The position numbers and the translations under genes are program-made. 35,315 bases of DNA, from positions 1 through 35,315 of the forward strand of contig DKZA01000028.1 in assembly GCA_002492525.1 (NCBI GenBank), in the 5' to 3' direction. This document shows positions 31,608 to 35,315 of this stretch, piece after piece; the stretch's first letter is position 1; each line of letters starts with the position of its first letter. The notes under the pieces are model-generated. The model saw only the letters and a list, made by a program, of their open reading frames with translations, was not told the DNA's origin and did no database searches. This stretch comes from Lachnospiraceae bacterium UBA7086. GTDB lineage: Bacteria > Bacillota > Clostridia > Lachnospirales > Lachnospiraceae.

Positions 31608-34067
31608 CTATTCTTTTATCTGTAAGAGTTTTTTGGTCAGTTTTACCGCATCCGCTGCATCCTTGGAATATCCATCCGCTCCAATCTCATCTGCATATTC
31701 CTGGGTAATAACAGCACCGCCAATGATGATTTTGGCCTGCACTTTTTGCTGTTTCGCATATTGGATTACATGCCGCATTTGCTGCATGGTAGTGGTCATC
31801 AAGGCAGAAAGTGCTATCACTTGGGCATCATACTTCCTGGCCGCTTCAATAATTTGTTCTTTGGGAACATCTTTTCCCAGATCGATCACTCGAAAACCAT
31901 AATTTTTCAACATCAGGGCCACCAGATTCTTGCCGATGTCGTGAATATCGCCCTCCACGGTAGCGATTACCACTGTTGGCATATCTGCTCCTGTATGAGC
32001 CTGCAGGAGAATGGGTTCCATATGCTCAATGGAAGCTTTCATAGCCTCGGCGCTGGCAATTAACTGGGGCAGAAAATATTTTCCTTTATCAAAAAGCTCA
32101 CCCACTTCATTGATGGCAGGAAGCAGGATCCCGTCTAATAAGTCTTTGGCCTCATGTCCTTTGGAAAGCGCCTCTTTTGTATCTTCCACAATGATATTTT
32201 TATTTCCTTTGAGCACATCCGCATAGAGTTTATCGGTAATGGAAGAAACAGTGCTCTCCTGGGCCGGTGTCCTAAGTCTGATTCCGGTCTGCGGTACCAC
32301 CACCTCACCAAGCGCTTCTCTTTTCTCTTTCAGGGCCTCCATCAGCTGAATATAACGAATATCCGCGCCCTGCTTATGAAGAAGCAGGTCAGATGCAAAG
32401 GCACAGCTTACCAGCAGTTCCTGAGAAGGATTGGCAATCGCCATGGTCAGTCCTGCCTGAATCGCCATGGTCAGGAAACTGGCATTGATAAAACTCCTTT
32501 CCGGCAGACCGAATGAGATATTGGACAGGCCGCAGATTGTAGCAAGGCCGTTCTTCTTACAGTACCTGATGGTATCCAGGGTATCTGTGGCAGCCGTCTT
32601 GTTTGCACCAACCGTAGCTACCAGACCATCTACGATGATATCTTCTTTGGTCAGCCCGAGGTCAAAAGCTTTCTCTTCTATGCGTTCTATGATAGAAATC
32701 TTTTCAGCAAGATCCTTCGGCAGTCCCTCATCCGATAAAGGCAGCAAAATAAACATGGCGCCGTATTTCTTTGCCAGAGGAAGCAGCGCATCCACTTTTG
32801 CTTTTTCATAAGAAATAGAATTGATCAGCGCCCGTCCCGGATATCTGCGAAGGGCGGCTTCTATCACATCCACATGGCTTGAGTCAATGGAAAGCGGCAG
32901 ATTGGTAATACCGCCTATGGTTTCCAGAGCCTGCAGCATCATTGCCTTTTCATCAATGCCGCTCATGCCCATATTGACATCCAGGATACCGGCGCCGCAG
33001 GCTTCCTGCTCCTGCGCGAAAGCTGATACCATTTCCATGGAGCCTGCCCGAAGATCAGCCTGTAATTTTTTCTTACCGGTTGGATTGATTCGTTCTCCCA
33101 CAATAATAAAATTATCTGTCAGATCAAAAGATACGGTCTGCCGTTCACTGGTCAAAAATCTTTTACCGGATTTTGTACGGGAGGAAACAGGCATATCTCC
33201 CACCTGTTTTTTGCTCTCTCTGATATAGTCCGGCGTAGTACCGCAGCAGCCTCCGAGAATGGAGGCACCGGCCGCTACAATTTCTTTCATACAAACACCG
33301 AAAGTCTTTGCATCCATATCATATACGGTATTGCCTGCCGCATCTAAAGAAGGCAGGCCGGCATTAGGCTTGGCAATAATCGGCAGTGTGCATACCTCTG
33401 CCATGCGCCGCACGACATCCACCATCTTGTCAGGCCCGGTAGAACAATTGACCCCTACCGCCGCAACACCCAGTCCTTCCAGTACCACGGCAGCTGTCAC
33501 CGCATCTGTTCCATACAGAGTTCTGCCGTCGGACTCAAAAGTAAGGGTAGCCATAACTGCCAGATCACAGACTTCCTTTGCAGCGATGACTGCCGCCCTT
33601 GTCTCCTGCAGACTCATCATGGTCTCTACCACCAAAAGGTCCACACCGGCCTCCACCAGATAACCGATCTGCTCTTTATATACATCGACCAGTTCTTCAA
33701 AGTCCATTCTGCCTATCGGTGCAAGCTGTTCGCCTGTCATGGTGATATCTCCGGCCACATAGGCACTTTCACCGGCAGCCTCTTTGGACAGCGCCACCAG
33801 GTCATGATTGATCTGCCGGATATGCTGCTCCAAACCATATTCTTTTAGCTTAATCCTATTTGCCGTAAAGGTAGGGGTATAGATAATCCTGCTTCCGGCG
33901 CTTATGAATTCTTTTTGCAGGGCAATGAGAATTTCTTTATGCTCTAAAATCCATTGTTCCGGACATACGCCTGTGGGCATCCCGCTTTTTTGCAGGTTGG
34001 AACCGGTAGCACCGTCCAAAAAAATCGGCCTGTCCTGTAACAAGGAACTGAATGTATTCCTGTCCAT
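31608..34067 (-). CDS. metH: Cobalamin-dependent methionine synthase, three-module form
   Basis: About 819 residues. The homocysteine-binding module has zinc ligands C208 (GVNCSTG) and C274-C275 (GGCCGTT). The methyltetrahydrofolate module starts near 345 (FIIVGERINPTGKKK). The cobalamin module near 600-819 has the B12 ligand H709 in GDIHDIGKNL. The SAM-dependent reactivation domain of the 1227-residue E. coli enzyme is absent, as in many Clostridia, so reactivation must use another protein or a different route. The frame is open 120 bases further into the lipoprotein gene; ATG 34067, one base after that gene's stop, is the family start. AGGAGG inside the Glu-rich tail of the upstream gene is the nearest ribosome binding site, 12 bases away. 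Confidence 0.93.
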   Translation of the reverse strand: MDRNTFSSLLQDRPIFLDGATGSNLQKSGMPTGVCPEQWILEHKEILIALQKEFISAGSRIIYTPTFTANRIKLKEYGLEQHIRQINHDLVALSKEAAGESAYVAGDITMTGEQLAPIGRMDFEELVDVYKEQIGYLVEAGVDLLVVETMMSLQETRAAVIAAKEVCDLAVMATLTFESDGRTLYGTDAVTAAVVLEGLGVAAVGVNCSTGPDKMVDVVRRMAEVCTLPIIAKPNAGLPSLDAAGNTVYDMDAKTFGVCMKEIVAAGASILGGCCGTTPDYIRESKKQVGDMPVSSRTKSGKRFLTSERQTVSFDLTDNFIIVGERINPTGKKKLQADLRAGSMEMVSAFAQEQEACGAGILDVNMGMSGIDEKAMMLQALETIGGITNLPLSIDSSHVDVIEAALRRYPGRALINSISYEKAKVDALLPLAKKYGAMFILLPLSDEGLPKDLAEKISIIERIEEKAFDLGLTKEDIIVDGLVATVGANKTAATDTLDTIRYCKKNGLATICGLSNISFGLPERSFINASFLTMAIQAGLTMAIANPSQELLVSCAFASDLLLHKQGADIRYIQLMEALKEKREALGEVVVPQTGIRLRTPAQESTVSSITDKLYADVLKGNKNIIVEDTKEALSKGHEAKDLLDGILLPAINEVGELFDKGKYFLPQLIASAEAMKASIEHMEPILLQAHTGADMPTVVIATVEGDIHDIGKNLVALMLKNYGFRVIDLGKDVPKEQIIEAARKYDAQVIALSALMTTTMQQMRHVIQYAKQQKVQAKIIIGGAVITQEYADEIGADGYSKDAADAVKLTKKLLQIKE

Positions 34068-34068
34068 A

Positions 34069-34698
34069 TTATTCTTCGGCCTCCTCGGAAGGTTCTTCAT
34101 AAAAGACGGTATCATCCGTGTCAAAATCGTCTTCCGAAGGTTCCGCGTCAGAAGAATCTCCGTCCTCTTCCGTAGACGTTTCCTCATCTTCTTCCTCTGT
34201 TTTATTTAAGAAACCGCCGCCAAAGATACCTTCTTCCTCCGTGTAAGTAACGCCTTCTCCTTCGGGAATCTCTCCATGCAGAATGGTAATGATATACTGG
34301 ATTCTGATGTTGGCCCGTTCATAATACTCCAACGCAGCCTGTCCTAAAGCCTCGTCATAAGTATCGCCTTCATAGGCTGAATGGAATAAAGACACCGCTT
34401 CTTTCATGTTCTCGTCAGCTTCATCCGCCAGACTCTCAGCCGCGGAGAACTGCTCCGGCACTTCCAATTCCGCCATCCAGGTAATCTCATTTTGCAGACC
34501 GTCCAGATAGGCGAGAAGCTGTGATACCGCATCTTCCGAATTGGGATCGATGGAATTCATGTTATCGTTATAAGCGGCTGCATTTTCAAAGAAGGTATTC
34601 ATATCCTCCTGATAAGCTGTTAAAGCTTCATCCTCACCACATGCTGTCAATAAAAATCCGCACACAACAGCGGCACCTAAAATCTTATATTTTTTCAA
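34069..34698 (-). CDS. Lipoprotein with acidic tail, TTG start
   Basis: About 209 residues with no recognised family. From the TTG at 34698 it reads a signal peptide (KKYKILGAAVVCGFLLTAC) ending in a lipobox L17-T-A-C20, so it is predicted to be lipid-anchored outside the cell. A mostly helical middle (residues 25-140) contains AAYNDNMNSIDPNSED and VPEQFSAAESLADEADEN. The last 50 residues are almost all Asp, Glu, Ser and Thr. An ATG six codons upstream (34716) has no ribosome binding site, whereas GGAGGGG lies six bases before the TTG; I therefore chose TTG. It is followed by metH with a one-base gap, and has a strong promoter upstream. Confidence 0.85.
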   Translation of the reverse strand: MKKYKILGAAVVCGFLLTACGEDEALTAYQEDMNTFFENAAAYNDNMNSIDPNSEDAVSQLLAYLDGLQNEITWMAELEVPEQFSAAESLADEADENMKEAVSLFHSAYEGDTYDEALGQAALEYYERANIRIQYIITILHGEIPEGEGVTYTEEEGIFGGGFLNKTEEEDEETSTEEDGDSSDAEPSEDDFDTDDTVFYEEPSEEAEE

Positions 34699-34760
34699 AA
34701 TATTCCCCTCCGGCATAGTCTTATCTAATGTATAGGCACTATTCTATTCCCTATTTAAAC

Positions 34761-34789
34761 ATAGTACTGACTTCCCGCCGTTTCGTCAA
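34761..34789 (-). promoter_or_regulatory. SigA-type promoter for lipoprotein-metH-ilv
   Basis: On the minus strand TTGACG (34784-34789), 17 bases, TACTAT (34761-34766). The leader to the TTG start is about 55 bases, too short for a T-box or SAM riboswitch, and I see neither upstream. Confidence 0.75.
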
Positions 34790-34822
34790 CCCATTTTTCC
34801 TCTGGTTCTATAAATAGAAAGA

Positions 34823-34855
34823 GGCAGATAATCCCATTTTCATGGATTTTCCGCC
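34823..34855 (-). terminator. Possible terminator after the HMA gene
   Basis: GGCAGATAATCC (34823-34834) and GGATTTTCCGCC (34844-34855) pair with two mismatches around a 9-base loop. On the minus strand TCTTTCTATTT follows. The imperfect stem and broken U-tract make this a weak terminator. Confidence 0.45.
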
Positions 34856-34907
34856 CCATTTTATAACCAATACCGGTTCCCTTTTTCTGCTTTATCATAC
34901 GAATTTA

Positions 34908-35126
34908 TCAAAAAGAAATTTCACAGTCCGGTTCTACTTTCTTGCAGGCTTTTAAAACCTGTTTCATGACAGATTTTTCATCGGAGCCCTCCGCAAATTC
35001 CACTTTCATCTTCTGGGTCATAAAACTGACGGTTGCATCGATAACCCCTTCCGTCTTTTTGGCAGCCTCCTGCATTTTCTCCGCGCAGTTTGCACAGTCT
35101 ACTTCAATCTTATAAGTCTTGCCCAT
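34908..35126 (-). CDS. Small heavy-metal-associated (HMA) domain protein
   Basis: A 72-residue protein with the ferredoxin-like HMA fold seen in copper chaperones and in the N-termini of metal P-type ATPases. The metal-binding CANC is at residues 13-16 (VDCANCAEKM), with VSFMTQKMKVEF as the second strand pair. There is no membrane segment or ATPase nearby, so it may be a chaperone acting on a transporter encoded elsewhere. AAGGGAG precedes ATG 35126. Its promoter may lie in the repeat arm beside it: TGTAAA, 17 bases, TAGAAT can be read upstream on the minus strand, but the -35 is poor. Confidence 0.88.
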   Translation of the reverse strand: MGKTYKIEVDCANCAEKMQEAAKKTEGVIDATVSFMTQKMKVEFAEGSDEKSVMKQVLKACKKVEPDCEISF

Positions 35127-35154
35127 GGTATTCTCCCTTCTGTTTTTATCATTC

Positions 35155-35315
35155 TAGGCAATTGCGAAACGCTTTTACAGTTGTTGAAATTGTACAAATA
35201 GTATAATCAACGCAGACACGCTTGCGCTCCGCTCAAAACGCAGCAGTACTAGGCTCGAAAATACCTCGCCAAGTACTGGCGTTTTTCAAGGGTCTGCTTA
35301 TGATTATACTATTTG
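35155..35315 (+). repeat. Terminal repeat element, right copy, two facing arms
   Basis: The first arm (35155-35244) matches 1-90 inverted at 85/90. A spacer follows, and at 35292-35315 the beginning of a second, inverted arm appears: 15 bases, CAAATAGTATAATCA, read on the minus strand, match the first arm exactly. The window ends inside this second arm. The structure suggests a roughly 230-bp palindromic element, of which the left window end would be the right half of another copy. No gene is in it. Confidence 0.88.
35267..35286 (+). terminator. Terminator-like hairpin in the repeat spacer
   Basis: CGCCA-AGTAC-TGGCG followed by TTTTT on the plus strand. The stem is only five base pairs. AGTACT appears here and again at 35246-35251, giving a second way to pair within the spacer. 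Confidence 0.5.

Noticed and set aside
1..35315. A 35-kb composite transposon bounded by inverted repeats
   Set aside because: The genes are core metabolic and housekeeping types with no transposase or recombinase; a contig broken at repeats explains the ends better.
1..35315. A circular molecule closed through the end repeats
   Set aside because: The ends are inverted rather than direct, and the partial arm at the right end differs from the left end at several bases.

Overview
The window looks like chromosomal DNA from a spore-forming Clostridia, most likely Lachnospiraceae. The reasons are a short-form hisG paired with hisZ, a RecU resolvase, the rsmD-coaD-ylbJ neighbourhood known from Firmicutes, a vitamin B12-type methionine synthase without a reactivation domain, strong AGGAGG-type ribosome binding sites and U-tailed terminators. 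The assignment is by gene content only. There is no prophage, CRISPR array, transposase, tRNA or rRNA in view.

Layout, left to right. A 90-bp repeat arm (1-90) is followed by a block read on the minus strand. It holds hisZ-hisG and a SIMPL-domain protein (95-2671), driven by a good promoter at 2747-2775. Upstream of that promoter lies a chain of genes read in the same direction: HAD phosphatase, YgiQ radical SAM protein, short-chain dehydrogenase, two small unknown proteins, an RluA pseudouridine synthase and recU (2817-8639). A ylbJ-like sporulation membrane gene at 8703 is read on the plus strand and may have a SigE-type promoter. It converges on a minus-strand chain encoding topoisomerase IV subunits (parE-parC), rsmD, coaD, a coiled-coil protein and a wall amidase (9652-17175). 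Next comes a divergent pair: an unknown protein with a nuclease-like motif plus a winged-helix-like end, possibly from a leaderless mRNA, and a membrane diguanylate cyclase.

The right half is again almost wholly minus strand. It contains leuC-leuD plus an unknown charged protein, a two-component system, a GT4 glycosyltransferase with a DedA protein, a TetR regulator, ilvC, two different ilvN genes, ilvB, metH, a lipoprotein and a small heavy-metal-associated protein. leuCD and ilvBNNC together cover most of the leucine/valine pathway. metH feeds methionine and one-carbon metabolism. A promoter inside the ilv cluster (29393-29421) would let ilvN1-ilvC-tetR be expressed apart from ilvB.

The most unusual DNA is not coding. 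Both ends of the window carry the same repeat family in opposite orientation (85 of 90 bases match). At the right end two arms face each other around a spacer holding a terminator-like hairpin. A second repeat family appears as two 33-bp direct copies (32/33 identical) in the 363-bp gap between DedA and tetR, each followed by small hairpins, several closed by AAA or GAA loops. The end repeats also suggest that the window may be an assembly contig broken at a multicopy element.
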